NCBI GenBank assembly: GCA_010093685.1
Contig: MU006234.1
Span: forward strand, 301,668-365,667
DNA from: Ophiobolus disseminans
Taxonomy: Eukaryota; Ascomycota; Dothideomycetes; Pleosporales; Phaeosphaeriaceae
Length of the DNA stretch: 64,000 nucleotides
Direction: 5' to 3'
The notes below the pieces were generated by a model. It was not told the origin of the DNA and ran no database searches. It was given only the letters and a program-made list of their open reading frames with translations. Each line of letters starts with the position of its first letter. The first letter of the stretch is position 1. Positions 19,893 through 32,215 of this stretch are shown piece by piece. The position numbers were made by a program, and so were the translations under genes.

Positions 19893-21687
19893 ATGGCTTC
19901 AGTACCGCCCAAAGATAAAGCGCAGCACGAAGAAACGCAAGAGCGCGCAGCTAACCTCGACGCGACGCACCGCGAAGCCTACGAGTACTGGGGCTATCTG
20001 TTGAAGCCAGACAAATGCGGGACACCGTTGTTAGATCGCCTACTGAAAGGAATTGCGCACGTGATTGTAAGTAGTGCCCAGGTAGTGATTGAAGGCCATG
20101 GTACTGACGACGCTACTGCAGAGCAAGAAGTTCGAACCCGGCGAATCGCCCGACCTCACGCCTTCGCAGATCGCCGCCTGGTACCGCGCTGTAGGCGGTA
20201 ACTACGATCTTCTCTTCAAAGACACGCCGCCGTCGTCCATCGCATTCATATACCGCTCGCTCGGCGCATTCCATAGCCTCCAACCGTCGCCGGACGATGA
20301 CGGCTACTCGAGTCCCGCCGTGCCTGCGCTCAAGAAGCAGGGCTTCGTGACATGGCAGACCATACAGCTACTGCTCGGGCCGGAGGAGCATGTACCATTC
20401 CTGCAGAAAGCAGTCGAGCAGTATGACGTGCTGGACCCTCACACGGGCAATCCGTTTCCCAAAGTACTCCCAAAAGAGTGCTTCCCAGACAAACCCGACG
20501 AGGCAATGGAGACTTGGTACGAAAGTGTTGCTGTCCGGCTAAAGAAGGAGGCAGACGAAGAGGCGGCCAGGGCGCGCATGGCTGCGGAGCCAGGACCACG
20601 CACATCGGCCGACTCGTCTGGAGACGGCTCGTCTGCTGATGAACGGACTGGCGCCTTCAAATACTTCGAGGACCCAATGTATCGCAAGGCCCGTCCAAGA
20701 CCGGGCTTCATGCGACACGTCTCGAAGCAGCAGGCAATTTATCCCATGGACGAAAGAGGCGGAGAGACGGTCACGTCTAGGGTCAGGCACATGCTGAATC
20801 CATTCAATGGCAAGAAAAAGAGCATGCCCGGGCGATACGAGAGTGATAGTATGTCGGATGAGGATAGAACCCCCATTGCGACCCAGCCACCTCCAGTCCC
20901 GCGCTATGGGCCGCACAAGCGACCTCATCCACCACGACGCGGCAGTTCGTTGTCAACCACAGACTCAGACTCAGACCGAGAAGGCCCGCCCTCGAGGCGA
21001 CGGACACCGGACCTACGTGAACGCAGATCTCATGAGCCTGTCGCACCTCGCGAGTACTTTCCTACCTATTACGAAGGAGATCGTCGCAGTCCGCACCATC
21101 ACTATCCGACTGACAGACCATCATCAAAAGCTACATCCCCGCAGCCAGCCTACGGTCCCACCAAATCGCCTCTCTTCGCAACACAAGTAGCACAGATGGA
21201 GGCGCGCAATTACTACGACCGAAGACCTACCATGCCTCCCAGGACTAGCTACAGACCTGACGCACAGAATGCAAGATGGGGTGGCGCATCCGTACCCGTC
21301 AGTCCGCCACGCGAAATGCACTCGCCATATGCACACGACAACCACCACCATCGCGACCGCGAGCGAGATCGAGATCGAGATCGGAATCGCGAAAGAGACA
21401 CGGTATCCTACGACATGGCGACTGGTGCTGGAACTCGCTCCCGCCACCGCCGCCGCTCAACAGAAGATGCCATCTATCCCCGTGAACGTGAAGGAGAGCG
21501 CGACGCTGCTAGAACCAGAAGTCACGACAGAGTCAAAGACGAGTGGGACGATCGAGGGCACTACGACAGATCACGAGATGAGAGCAGAGAAAGAGATAGA
21601 GACAGGCGGATGCACAGGTATGTTCCGGGAGGTGTGCAAGACGGTGTCTCTGGACGAAGGTATCCTGTCGTGAGTGGTCCTTACTAA
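19893..21687 (+). CDS. DUF7514-type fungal protein with Arg/Asp-rich tail
   Basis: Two exons; a 55-nt intron at 20067-20121 gives 579 residues. The N-terminal 190 residues form a folded-looking domain (YWGYLLKPDKCGTPLLDRLLKGIAHVI, then LTPSQIAAWYRAVGGNYDLLF and WYESVAVRLKKEADEEA). I associate it with the fungal domain DUF7514, whose function is unknown. The remaining 390 residues are low complexity: Ser/Asp-rich, then histidine- and proline-rich, then dense RD/RE dipeptides (DRERDRDRDRNRERD) resembling RNA-associated disordered tails. No membrane segment or signal peptide is visible. The ATG at 19893 is preferred over one at 19889, which is out of frame. The Arg-rich tail hints at nucleic-acid or condensate association, but that is inference only. 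Confidence 0.82.
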
Positions 21688-22941
21688 ACGTGTGTACAGA
21701 CTTGGTGACAGGATCATAAAGTTGCTGAAGGAGTTTTGAGTGCCCAGGAAAGGGTCCATAGATGACGGTGATGCGCATCTGTGGGTCTGCCGTGGGGCCA
21801 ACTCTGGGGGTGGTCTGGATTCTTCGTGGCGCATGTGGAGTGTGGCGCGGTGGTGCTCCAGCTCGACATGGGATGGCGAGCATTTTGTTTTGCAATGATT
21901 TTTTTTGTTTGGCAACACAAGCACGAATGGACCGGTGGACACTTGCATCACTTGCACACGGTCAGGCGGCATGAAGCGATTGGGCATACACAGCGGCATA
22001 TTCTTCACGAGGAAACGATAGCACGATAGAGCAATGCACTTTACGGGAGCATTTGAACAATATGTCCCTCCTGCTAGATTTGACATGTGCATGTCAGTAT
22101 TGACATGAACTATCTGGTGATGTTTAACACGTGCAACCATGGGCGCTCGGCGGGTGTACAGATCCATGGATGGATGTGGCCGTGTCGTACGCCCAACAAG
22201 CGCGGGTTAGGTCAGTGTGGGATGAACCCTGCCGAATCGATCGTAGGGCCGATGACTTGCATGCGCGTGGTGATGGCAATCGTCAGCACCACCAAGCTCA
22301 AGCTGAAGGTGAGCGACGGTGTAGCTGGAACACGTCGACTATTGCGCGTCTGGGGCGAAGTGTGCAGGTGGTAGTAAGCTTTCGAAGCGGTGGCTGGTGA
22401 CAATGTTGATGGTTTGCTGTACTACACCTCGGTGGCCAAGCTAGAGACAGCTAGCAAGCGTGTGTATTTGAGATCAAGGCGGCAATATGGAGCGACGTTG
22501 GAGCGCAGCCCCTGAATATGGTGATAATTGGCAATAATTCAGCGTGAAAGTGTGGCAGTGCGAGCTGACCAGGAAGACATGGCCGGAACGTCATAACCGG
22601 AGCTGTGGTAAACACACCACCCATGCTCAAGCTCAAGCTTCCCAACTTTTCGACCCAGTGCATTGTGCGCATCTCTCCTCCTCGTCCTCCCCACGCAGCA
22701 TTCATTGTTTTCTTTTCCAGCACACTGCACACAGCTCCCAGCATCGGCACGCTCTCGGGCTGACGGCCAATTGGCGATCTATCGGAGCGGGGAGGTCAGT
22801 GCAAGGTGCAAGCCATATGCGGTACACGGTATGCGGCTAGACTAACCAGCCAACAAGCAGGTTTGTGCCGCTGCCCCAACCCAGCAGCTATCTATCGACG
22901 CTGGACATCCGCCGAGCATCCTCACCCTCGTTATCGCCGAC
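21688..22941. other. Intergenic, promoter of the tricalbin-like gene
   Basis: About 1.25 kb with no gene recognised. A T-rich stretch occurs at 21885-21915. Pyrimidine-rich sequence at 22660-22750 is compatible with a promoter or 5' UTR of the large downstream gene. Confidence 0.5.
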
Positions 22942-25900
22942 ATGGCCACGGAATCGCGCGCAAACGAGCTCAAGGCGGCGGGCGCTCTCGAAGCTGCCCG
23001 CGACCCCGAGTCGAGCGTCACGGCGCAAGCTGCAGAGAAGACGGCCCTGGACGAGGCGCGCAAAGGCGGCAGCGCGGCCTTCCAGTTCGACCCCGATGCC
23101 AGCCCGGAGGAGAAGAGCGCGCAGGCGAGAGCGCGGGTGCCGGCCGGCTTCCACCACGAGCGGAACAAGAATGCCACGGCGCTGGTCTCGGACGCAGACG
23201 ATTCGGGCGCCCCGCAAAAGTACGACCTCCCTCCGCCCACCAAGGCCGGCGCCATCCCTCCCGCGACTGCCAACGGTGACAAGGCAAACGGCCACGCGCC
23301 CGAGCTGGACGAAGACGCGCGGTGGGACCGCGTCGGGTGGGCACCTCGCTTTGGCATGCCAGGGTCCGAGGACACGGAGCAGGACGACGGCACCATGCTG
23401 GACCACCAGACGTGGCTCGAGGGCAGGATCGAGGACAAGTTCTACGGCGACTGGTACCACAACACGGGCGTCATCATCTTCGCCTGCTTGACCACGTGGG
23501 TCATCGGCGTGCTGGGCGGCGGACTGGGCTGGGTCATGATCATCATGGCCGTCTGCGGCACCTACTACCGCACCTCGATCCGCCGTGTGCGCCGCAATGC
23601 CCGCGACGACCTCAACCGTGAAATGGCCAAGAACAAGCTCGAGACGGACACGGAGAGCTTGGAGTGGATCAACAGCTTCCTCGTCAAGTTTTGGCCCATC
23701 TATGCGCCCGTGCTGTGCGACACCATCGTGGGCTCGGTCGATCAGGTCCTGTCCACGTCCACCCCGGCCTTCCTGGACAGCTTGAAGATGAAGATGTTTG
23801 TCCTGGGAACGAAGCCGCCGCGGCTGGAGCATGTCAAGACGTACCCCAAGACGGAAGACGATATTGTGCTCATGGACTGGAAGTTCAGCTTCACGCCCAC
23901 CGATGTGACTGATCTGACCTCGAGGCAGATCAAGAACAAGATCAACCCGAAGATCGTCTTGGAAATCCGCATTGGAAAGGGCCTCGTCAGCAAAGGCTTG
24001 GACGTCATTGTCGAGGACATGGCCTTCTCTGGAATGATGCGCCTCAAGTTCAAGCTACAACTCCCTTTCCCTCACATCGATCGGGTCGAGATGTCCTTCC
24101 TGGAGCGACCGACGATCGACTACGTCTGCAAGCCACTAGGTGGTGAGACGTTCGGCTTCGACATCAACTTCATCCCAGGCCTGGAGTCGTTCATCCAGGA
24201 GCAGATCCACGCCAACCTTGCTCCGATGATGTACGACCCCAACGTCTTCCCCATTGAGATTGCGAAAATGCTGGCTGGCAACCCTGTCGACCAGGCCATC
24301 GGTGTACTCCAGGTCCACTTCCACGGCGCCCAAGGCCTCAAGAACCCCGACAAGTTCTCTGGAACACCTGATCCGTATGCCACAGTCTCCATCAACAACC
24401 GCAATGTCTTGGCCAAAACCAAGACGGTGCATGAGAACGCCAACCCCCGCTGGAACGAGACCGTCAACATCATTGTCACCTCCCTAAAGGACTCGCTGAC
24501 CATCAACCTCTTCGACTACAACGACATCCGCAAGGACAAGGAGCTTGGATGCGCAACTTTCGCGCTTGAGCAGCTCGAGACGGAGCCTGATCACGAAAAC
24601 ATGCATCTTGAAGTTATGTCTGGCGGCCGACCACGCGGTATCCTTCAAGCCGATGTCCGCTTCTTCCCTGTTCTGGAGAGCACTACCCTTGAAGATGGAA
24701 CCAAGGTGCCCCCGCCAGAGTCTCGCACGGGTATCATCAAGTTCACAGTCGAGCAAGCCAAAGATATGGACGGCAGCAAGAGCATCATTGGTCAGCTGAG
24801 CCCATACGCTGTTTTGCTTCTCAATGGGCGTGAAGTACAAAAGTCGCGGGTCATGAAGAGGACGAATCAACCAATCTGGCCCGACGCAACCAAGGAGATG
24901 CTCATCACCGACCGTAAGAAGGCAAAGCTCGGGGTAGTCATCAAGGACGACCGCGATCTTGCTGCGGACCCTATTCTCGGAACGTACCAGATCACCATCG
25001 ACGACATGCTGGAGCTCATGGCCAAGGGCAACGAGTGGTACAATCTTGCTGGAGCACAGACTGGCCGCGTCAAGATGAAGCTGGACTGGAAGCCTGTGGC
25101 ATTGAAGGGCTCATTGTCGTCTGGAGGGTACCTCACACCAATCGGTGTGATGCGACTGCACTTTCAGAGCGCCCGTGATCTGCGCAACCTCGAGAAGCTT
25201 GGCAAATCCGACCCGTACGTACGAGTGTTGCTATCCGGCGTTGAAAAGGGCCGGACCGTCACTTTCAAGAACAATCTGAACCCCGAGTGGGACGAGGTTG
25301 TGTATGTGCCGGTCCACACTGTCCGCGAGAAGCTAACGTTGGAGGTCATGGATGAGGAAAACCTCGGCAAAGACCGATCTCTCGGTCACATTGAGATCCT
25401 TGCGGGCGACTATGTTAAGCAGGATGACAATGGTGAATACCTCGAGTACCAACAAAGGCAACCCATCGCGGGTCCTTTGCTCATAGCTGGGCACTCTTCG
25501 GCCAAGGGTACTCTCAACTACACGTGCTCCTTCTACCCTACATATCCCACGTGGGATCCTGAAGAGGATGCCGAAGAGGAGAAAGAGAAGGACGTTACAC
25601 CCAACGGCGTGTCTAGGCAACCTTCCGTTAGGACTACAGGTTCTGAGGCATCCAAGGGCCACGCTAGGGTCGTTTCAGGCGCTTCGGGACCGCCCGTAAG
25701 TCGCTTGGAAACAGCCGGCACCATAACCTCCATGAAAACTGCCAGTTCGACCAGAGGTAGTGAAAATGACCTTGCCAAGGCGCTCGAGAAGAATGAAGAA
25801 CAACAAGATGAGACGACGCCAGAGAAAAAGGTTATCGAGAAGCTGAAGCTCACTGTTGACGACCTTCAGCAGTATGGTAAGCTGCGCCGCCAGGCTGGGA

Positions 25901-27660
25901 ATTCGGAAGGGTATGGCTGGTTGAGTTGGTTGTCCCCAACCCACAGCCCTATACCCCGTATTCTTGGTCATTTATTCTTAGACATCTGCTTACATTAACA
26001 GAATCCGGCCTTCTTGTGTTCAAACTCCTCGAAGGAGAATTCTCCGAAACTGGTGCTTACGTCGATGTCCTTATGGATGACATGGCGTATCCGAGCTACT
26101 CGACTGCCAAGATCAAGAGCAGGCATATGACATTCAACGAGGGTATGTTGCATAGACTTCTTACTTACAGTACGAGACTGACACACTACAGTCGGCGACG
26201 TAATGGTCCGCGAACTGGACTTCTCGAAGATCACTCTCCGTCTCATTGAGCACATCAACAAAGATGGCGATGGCGACGAAGACCACGTCATTGCAAAACT
26301 CACAGGCAACACAATCGATACATTACGAAGATGTCTGCACACACCGACCCAGCTAATCTTGAAGGACAAACATGGCCACGAAAGCAAGATCACGGTCAGC
26401 CTCAAATATATTCCCGTCAAGATGCGTCTCGACCCCAGCGAATCTTTCAACAATCAAGGCACACTTCGCGTCGACGTCCTTGACGCGGCAGATCTCCCCG
26501 CCGCTGACCGCAACGGCTACTCTGACCCGTACTGTAAGTTCATGCTCAACGACAAGGAGGTCTACAAGACGAAGACACAGAAGAAGACCCTCCACCCAGC
26601 TTGGAACGAATACTTTGAAGTGCCGGTTCGCAGCCGTACTGCAGCAGACTTTCTTGTCAATGTATACGATTGGGACTTTGGCGACAAGGCGGACTTCCTT
26701 GGCAAATCCTCTATTAACCTCGAGCTCCTAGAGCCTTTCCAGCCCCAAGAAGTCACGTTGGCTTTGGATGGCAAGTCGGGCGCCATTCGTCTTCGTATGC
26801 TTTTCAAGCCAAACTACGTCGTTAGATCCCGCCAAGGCTCGTCCACGTTCTCTGGCACCTTCGCCGTCCCTGGGAAGGTCATTGGCGCACCTGTCAAAGG
26901 TGTCGGAAAAGGTGCTGCATTCGTCGGCGGCGGCGTGGTACGCGCTGGCACGTTTCTCGGTCGCGGCTTCAAGCGTAGAAAGTCCCGCGGCGCAGGCGGC
27001 GACGATGACTTCACCGACCGCCCCGACTCCTCTGCTGGGCGTCCATCCGCCGATACGCCCATCATCAGCGTTGAGAGCGGCGACACTCCACCCGGGCAAG
27101 CATCTCCGTCAAATGCCGAGAAGAATCACAATCGGCACCGCAGTTGGGGCGCCCAGTCGTTTGCTAGCCGCTTGAACGACTCTGGCGCTCCTGGGGGCGC
27201 GGAGTCTGGGACTGCAAACATTTCAATCTTGAGCGCTGATGGCTTCCCACCGGGCACAAACATCCGCGTCTTGGTTAAGCAAGGCAACAAAGACGTTCAT
27301 AAATCAGACCACCACAAGGCCCCCGCCGGATCTGCCGAAATCGACGAGTCGTTCAAGACGCAATGTAACGCTGACGCGTTCTTTAAAATTGTAGTGGTCA
27401 ACCACAAGGCGTTTGGCCGCGACGAGGAACTGGGCGAAGGCACATTCACAATCGACGACCAAAGCACCGCCGGCACAGAAAAGAATGTCGGCGTCGGAAA
27501 GGGCATGGTCACGGTCCGGAGCAACTTCCAAGCCGCTGATATGCAAAGTACAGTCGGCAGCATAAGTCCGCGACCCGACAAGAGCGGCGGGAGGAGGAAT
27601 CTTTTGTCCCGAGGGAGAGATCGAGGTGAGCGAGAGAAGAGCGTCACACCTGGGGCTTAG
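22942..27660 (+). CDS. Tricalbin-like SMP/multi-C2 lipid-transfer tether
   Basis: Three exons; introns at 25877-26001 (125 nt) and 26143-26191 (49 nt) give 1,514 residues. A disordered leader is followed by a hydrophobic hairpin (TGVIIFACLTTWVIGVLGGG...IIMAVCGTYY, about 173-208) that would anchor it in the ER. An SMP lipid-transfer domain follows (about 235-430). Several C2 domains come next: near 455 (VLQVHFHGAQGLKNPDKFSGTPDPY), near 605, near 745 (LHFQSARDLRNLEKLGKSDPY), near 1115 (VDVLDAADLPAADRNGYSDPY) and a divergent last one near 1365. This is the architecture of yeast tricalbins and extended synaptotagmins, which tether ER to plasma membrane and transfer lipids. Asp-rich calcium loops look intact in the first, third and fourth C2. 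The frame continues past the TAG for 50 coding-looking codons (see 27661-27813). Confidence 0.95.
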
Positions 27661-27813
27661 AAAGCTGGAAAAGCGTTGAAGCGCCACACGGTTAGCCTTT
27701 ATGATCGCGGCGAGGCGGCGGAGCGCAGGCGAGAGGATGTCGATAAGCGCAAGGCGGAGAGTGTAAGGAGTTGGATTCAAGGCGTGGAGGAGCGGAGGTA
27801 TTCTTTTGAATGA
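27661..27813 (+). other. In-frame 50-codon extension after tricalbin stop
   Basis: Directly after the TAG at 27658-27660 the same frame stays open for 50 codons to a TGA at 27811-27813. The translation is highly charged and helical in character (KAGKALKRHTVSLYDRGEAA, then RRREDVDKRKAESVRSWIQG). It keeps the G-rich composition seen at coding 3' ends in this window. It could be a nonsense-truncated tail, a readthrough extension, or a chance open frame. A 35-nt GT-AG pair spanning the stop was considered but would break the frame. Confidence 0.5.
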
Positions 27814-28576
27814 GTGTGCATAGTCAATTGATTGGCGGACATAGGGCTTGGGGATGAGGGAGCGACTTTTACCTACCTACTCGACACTTGTTACCTTTCC
27901 CTAGTACGCCTCTTTTCTTCTTGTCTTCTTGACCTAGGTCACACATGTCCTTAGGCTTGTTTTATACCAATTGTTAGCCCACATTGCATATCGGAATTGT
28001 TTCTTCGTGCTCTGTTCTATGAAATGTACGCTACCCGGACAGTCAGTCCAGTTTTAACTCGATTATTTCAGCAATAGGAAAGGTGGCGTTGGTTTTTGAG
28101 TACTTAGAACGAGGGAACACAAGTGCAAGGAAGTTGCGGAGACATAGATACTGCATTTCGTCTTTCTGAGCTGAACATGTTCTGCGAAATGGAGGCTACT
28201 TCATCTCCTCATCCTTGTGACCATCAGTTGAACTATGTGGTGTGCGTAAGGCAGTAAATTGCACCGCGACTTGCACGCTTTCGACATGATACCTGCCCTC
28301 CACCACAATCAAAGTCATATGCACCAGGAGACGAGAGTTCAAACCAAAAGTCATACGTCGTTATTCATTCATCATAGCACTAACCGTAAACTCAAAGAAC
28401 TCTCCAACCCCAATCCCACCCCCAAGAAGCCGTTATGCAACGCTATGCTCCGCGTGATCACGCGTTGAAAAACGTGTGTGGTACCAATAGCCTTCTCCTC
28501 TACCTCATCCTCGGTTTCTAATTTCTTCAAGAAAAGGCCTCCATTCGATACATGGTGCGGCTATCCAATCGCCTTC
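27814..28576. other. Intergenic between convergent genes
   Basis: This interval lies between the 3' ends of the tricalbin-like gene and the minus-strand low-complexity gene. It is AT-richer than its surroundings, and no gene or repeat is recognised. Confidence 0.5.
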
Positions 28577-31500
28577 TCAGTCAAGAGGATGATCCGGCTC
28601 ACACACATTACATGCCTCGCCGCCCACGCGCTCAGCCGCAAACACAACGTCGACGGCACCGCACGCTTCGCTTCCAACATAGTTCCTGTAATCTGGAACG
28701 TGCGTCGCGTTACTACGGGGGTTGTCGTTGAAGCCTCCATTTGGGCGACCTTGAGGAGGGATCGGATTGGGAAATGGAGCGGTGTCGTGCATGGGTACGC
28801 CGGTCGTGCCACGTCCGCCATAGCTGTATAGGCCGTTGTCGCTGCGATTGAAGTGGTGGCGGCTGTTGTGGTAGCCACGTGCCGGCATTGTGTTGTAATA
28901 GTCGGCTTGAGGCGCGGTATTGCGAGTTCCAGCGAATGGAGGCACGTTGCGACAAGTGCTCAAATCAACCGCAGGGCCACGTGGCATGTTGGTGGTGTCG
29001 ACAAGACGGGTTTCTCTGGCGATCACGTCCTGCTGGGCAGTAAACGCTGGGAACATTTGATCTCCTGCTGATGCTCCATCATGTGGACTGACTTCTCTGG
29101 TAGAGTTGTGATGCTTCTGCTGTGCTCGCTGTTCTGCAAGAGATATGGTGGAAACTGGTGGTGGCATATCCCGGCCGGATATTGAATCTGCAGCTGGCCC
29201 ACTGGCATATTGCATAGACTCAGTGGCGATAGGTGGCGTCAATGACGAGCGATGCTTTTTGCGGCCAAACTTCTTCGGTGACCTCGATCGACCATAGTGG
29301 AAACCCTGATTGTACGCGAATTGGACCTGATACATGTAGTAAAACCATGGAATTCCATACATGTCGAGCTCAAACTTCTGATCTCCGAGTAGATCCGTCG
29401 TGGGGTCGGCGGAGGGTGTGGGTATGACGGCCTTGGTGACAGCAGATGTCTTTGAGGCACCGCAGGGAATAAATTCCGGAGCGGTTGCGCGCAGATCGGA
29501 TGCGCCACTGGATTGTAGCGAGTGTGTGCTCCCCGTTCGGCGAGGTACGACTGAGCAAGCGTCTGTGCCATCCACTGTGCGACTAAGCACTGCGGAAGTG
29601 GCATCGCTGTTCACACGAAAGCTTCCTGCATCAAGATTGTGAGCCATTATGACAACTATCGGTGGACTGTGAGCAGGCCAGTCAGAGATCGTACCAGAAG
29701 CGCTCGACATTTTGCTGTAAATAATTGCTGAGTCCAGCATGGCAGGATCTGTTACGGCAGATGCTGCCTTGGCCGTGCCCATGCTTGACGATCTCATACT
29801 TTGCTCTGCAACGCTCTCGTTATCGTTTGACGCAAGCCTGTCTTGTAGGTCGACGTTCAGCTTATGAAGCGTCGATGTTACATGCGCAAGTGTGTCCTGC
29901 GTGTCCTTCGCTGAGGGAGTGTCAGCCGCTATGTCCGTAGAGATGGTGCTCAAAGACGTGACGCGTTCGTCGGTGGGGCGCCTCGTGAGAATGGGAGTTC
30001 TACCTGAACTATCGACAGTGCGAACATGGCGTGAAGACGCAGCACTAGATGTATTGGGCTGAGGCGTGTTCTCCGACCGTGGATTATTGGTGTGCTGAAG
30101 CTTGGCATTTGGAGAGGTTAACGATTTCGTAGATTGTGCCCGCTTTAAAGTCGAGCTTCGAGTCGGGCCGCGCGCAGACGAAGCTGCACCACTCGTAGCT
30201 ACACGGGGAATGCGAGAACTGGAGGATGCAGAAGCTGCACTCCAGGGACTATTGCTAGCCACCGAACCGTTCGTAGGTGGAGACGCAGAGGCGGACGTGT
30301 CGTCGCCTGGGGGAACCCGGAGAGTATCAGAACTGGTGTCAATTGTGAGGTTCGGTCTGGAAGACCTCCCTCTACCGATAGTTGCAGCTTTGGTGTACAC
30401 CTGGATGTTTCCCGACTTCTGAACTGCCTGCTCGTTTTCATTGTCAGCATTCAATTGAAGTGGAGGGATATAAATATCGTGATGGTGAAGGACCTCTGCA
30501 GACGACTGGAAGCTTTGCTCCGAGTCAGCAGTGCTCCTTACCGGTGAACCCTCAGCAGAATGGAAGACCGATTCGCGTGTAGATGTGGTCACACTGCTAG
30601 GTCCGCCGTGGGCGGTGGATCCGGTATCCTGACTGAACAATGCCTTCTTGGCAGGAGAAGACCGGAGAGTGAGGGTGGGCTGGTGGCGGGGAGACTCATG
30701 TAACGGAGAAGCTCCCGGGCTGTGCCACGCGGGCTTTGAGGATGTACGCTGGTGTTTTGTAGGGCTTCGGACTGTTGTCGGCGAGGTGATGTCGCTCTCG
30801 ACTGTTGAGAGAGCATCTTTTGTGAGAAATGTTGTACCATCCGCGCCGTACGCCTTGTTCATATCGAAGGAGCTGCGGGTGCTACGAAGGGACTTCATCT
30901 CGACTGGCGAGCCGCTTAGAGAACCCTTTTTGTTCACGCGCATCCTCGCGCGCTGAGCGGTTGCAAGGTTTGGACCGGTATTGGCAGGTAGCCATTGAGC
31001 AGGAATGGGCTTGCGAGGGCTGGGCGGTCCGCAGACGGTACCGGCATCTGACACTGAGTCGCCGTGTGTGGACAAGCCGGACGCATGAGGAGCGTCGTTG
31101 TAAGATTCTTGAGAAGCGTCAGAGTGTCTGTTACCGGCATATGACTCAAACCGAGCGACGAGTTCCGTGACCTTACCGTCGTGAGTGACTTCCATGGACA
31201 TGGAAGACTGAGGACCTAGAGGGATATCAATGTTCACCCTGCGAAAGCCCTGCACATCCAACATCGAGCTAGCGTGGGTCACAAGAACATCGCTGATATC
31301 AGTCTCCTCCTGGAGGGCAGAGCGTGGGATGAGTGCAGCGTGGGGCGCCGGCTGCTCTTCGCGCTGCGATGAGGTAGTGTTGCCGGCGAACGAGGCCCGG
31401 GCTCCGGCATGTGTGAGCGTAGACATGTTGTGACTATGCTGTTGCAAGCTATGCGAATGCGAAGAGCTGATGTTGTTCGCGGAAGATGATGGTTGCTGTG

Positions 31501-31714
31501 AAGATGGAGGTCCAGGGAGGTCGCCTGACGTATTGTCTGCACTGTCACCGGTTGGCGAATGACCGTTGCTGTTCGGGTTAGCCACGCTACAACATCGACG
31601 ACGAGATGACGACACATACAGTCTAGGCAGACCGAGTGCTTTCGCCTTGTCGCAGTAGGATAGTCTAGTAAGGCTGCCGTGTTGACAAGTCGAATGGTAG
31701 ATGTAGGCTGTCAT
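28577..31714 (-). CDS. Large low-complexity fungal protein, function unknown
   Basis: A single open frame of 1,045 residues from an ATG at 31714. The N-terminus (MTAYIYHSTCQHGSLTRLSY, then CDKAKALGLPRLYVSSSRRR) has Cys/His residues that could bind zinc. Next to it is a long Ser/Thr/Pro-rich, apparently disordered middle with many SP/TP and RxxS sites. A short ordered block lies about 240 residues from the end (FELDMYGIPWFYYMYQVQFA) next to a basic patch (RSRSPKKFGRKKHRSS). No catalytic domain is seen. Its composition suggests a phosphorylation-regulated scaffold or a cytoskeletal/cell-cycle protein, but I do not recognise the family. It is convergent with the tricalbin-like gene. Small in-frame introns in the low-complexity part cannot be excluded. 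Confidence 0.75.
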   Translation of the reverse strand: MTAYIYHSTCQHGSLTRLSYCDKAKALGLPRLYVSSSRRRCCSVANPNSNGHSPTGDSADNTSGDLPGPPSSQQPSSSANNISSSHSHSLQQHSHNMSTLTHAGARASFAGNTTSSQREEQPAPHAALIPRSALQEETDISDVLVTHASSMLDVQGFRRVNIDIPLGPQSSMSMEVTHDGKVTELVARFESYAGNRHSDASQESYNDAPHASGLSTHGDSVSDAGTVCGPPSPRKPIPAQWLPANTGPNLATAQRARMRVNKKGSLSGSPVEMKSLRSTRSSFDMNKAYGADGTTFLTKDALSTVESDITSPTTVRSPTKHQRTSSKPAWHSPGASPLHESPRHQPTLTLRSSPAKKALFSQDTGSTAHGGPSSVTTSTRESVFHSAEGSPVRSTADSEQSFQSSAEVLHHHDIYIPPLQLNADNENEQAVQKSGNIQVYTKAATIGRGRSSRPNLTIDTSSDTLRVPPGDDTSASASPPTNGSVASNSPWSAASASSSSRIPRVATSGAASSARGPTRSSTLKRAQSTKSLTSPNAKLQHTNNPRSENTPQPNTSSAASSRHVRTVDSSGRTPILTRRPTDERVTSLSTISTDIAADTPSAKDTQDTLAHVTSTLHKLNVDLQDRLASNDNESVAEQSMRSSSMGTAKAASAVTDPAMLDSAIIYSKMSSASGTISDWPAHSPPIVVIMAHNLDAGSFRVNSDATSAVLSRTVDGTDACSVVPRRTGSTHSLQSSGASDLRATAPEFIPCGASKTSAVTKAVIPTPSADPTTDLLGDQKFELDMYGIPWFYYMYQVQFAYNQGFHYGRSRSPKKFGRKKHRSSLTPPIATESMQYASGPAADSISGRDMPPPVSTISLAEQRAQQKHHNSTREVSPHDGASAGDQMFPAFTAQQDVIARETRLVDTTNMPRGPAVDLSTCRNVPPFAGTRNTAPQADYYNTMPARGYHNSRHHFNRSDNGLYSYGGRGTTGVPMHDTAPFPNPIPPQGRPNGGFNDNPRSNATHVPDYRNYVGSEACGAVDVVFAAERVGGEACNVCEPDHPLD

Positions 31715-32215
31715 GTGTTAGGCGGGGAACAACAACAGGACCTGATGCCGACTGACAATACTCGCACATGGTGCCGACTAGGCGGTTGTTGCCCGCAACC
31801 TTCAAGAAAGATCAATAGAGATGGCCAAGTGGAGTGTAGATGGGAGGCGCAACCAATGACAAAAGGAAGTGGTGTCGAGACTGAGGCCCAATGCGGCAAG
31901 AAGTCGACACCGACAAACGCGCAAGGAAGGCATACTGCAGGGTCCCGCGGTGAAGGCAGGCACGACAAAGACTCATGCAAGCTAGGCGGCAAACCAGTGT
32001 GAATTGAGCAGCCCACTACAATAACCTCAATCACTTGAATGAAATTTGAGAAAGCACGCAGTGGGCGCGGTGCTGGATTTGCGCAAAATTCCGTTGAACG
32101 CGTCAAGTCGAGTTGCAGTGATGAACAGTGGAAAAGTCAAATAGATACCTACATACGCTGTTCTGCACATATTGTCGAGAAGTCATGATTATCTTGCCCG
32201 GGACATGGCCTGCTC
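31715..32215. other. Intergenic between two minus-strand genes
   Basis: These 501 bp combine the promoter of the low-complexity gene and the 3' flank of the XLF gene. No other feature is supported. Confidence 0.5.

Noticed and set aside
22942..25998. Tricalbin exon 1 ending at 25998 as a complete protein
   Set aside because: The last 40 residues of that frame are intron sequence; splicing at 25877-26001 joins coding sequence with clear C2-protein continuity.
27624..27660. A 35-nt intron (GTGAGC...CTTAG) removing the tricalbin stop
   Set aside because: It is shorter than any convincing intron here and would shift the frame to an early stop, losing the 50-codon tail.
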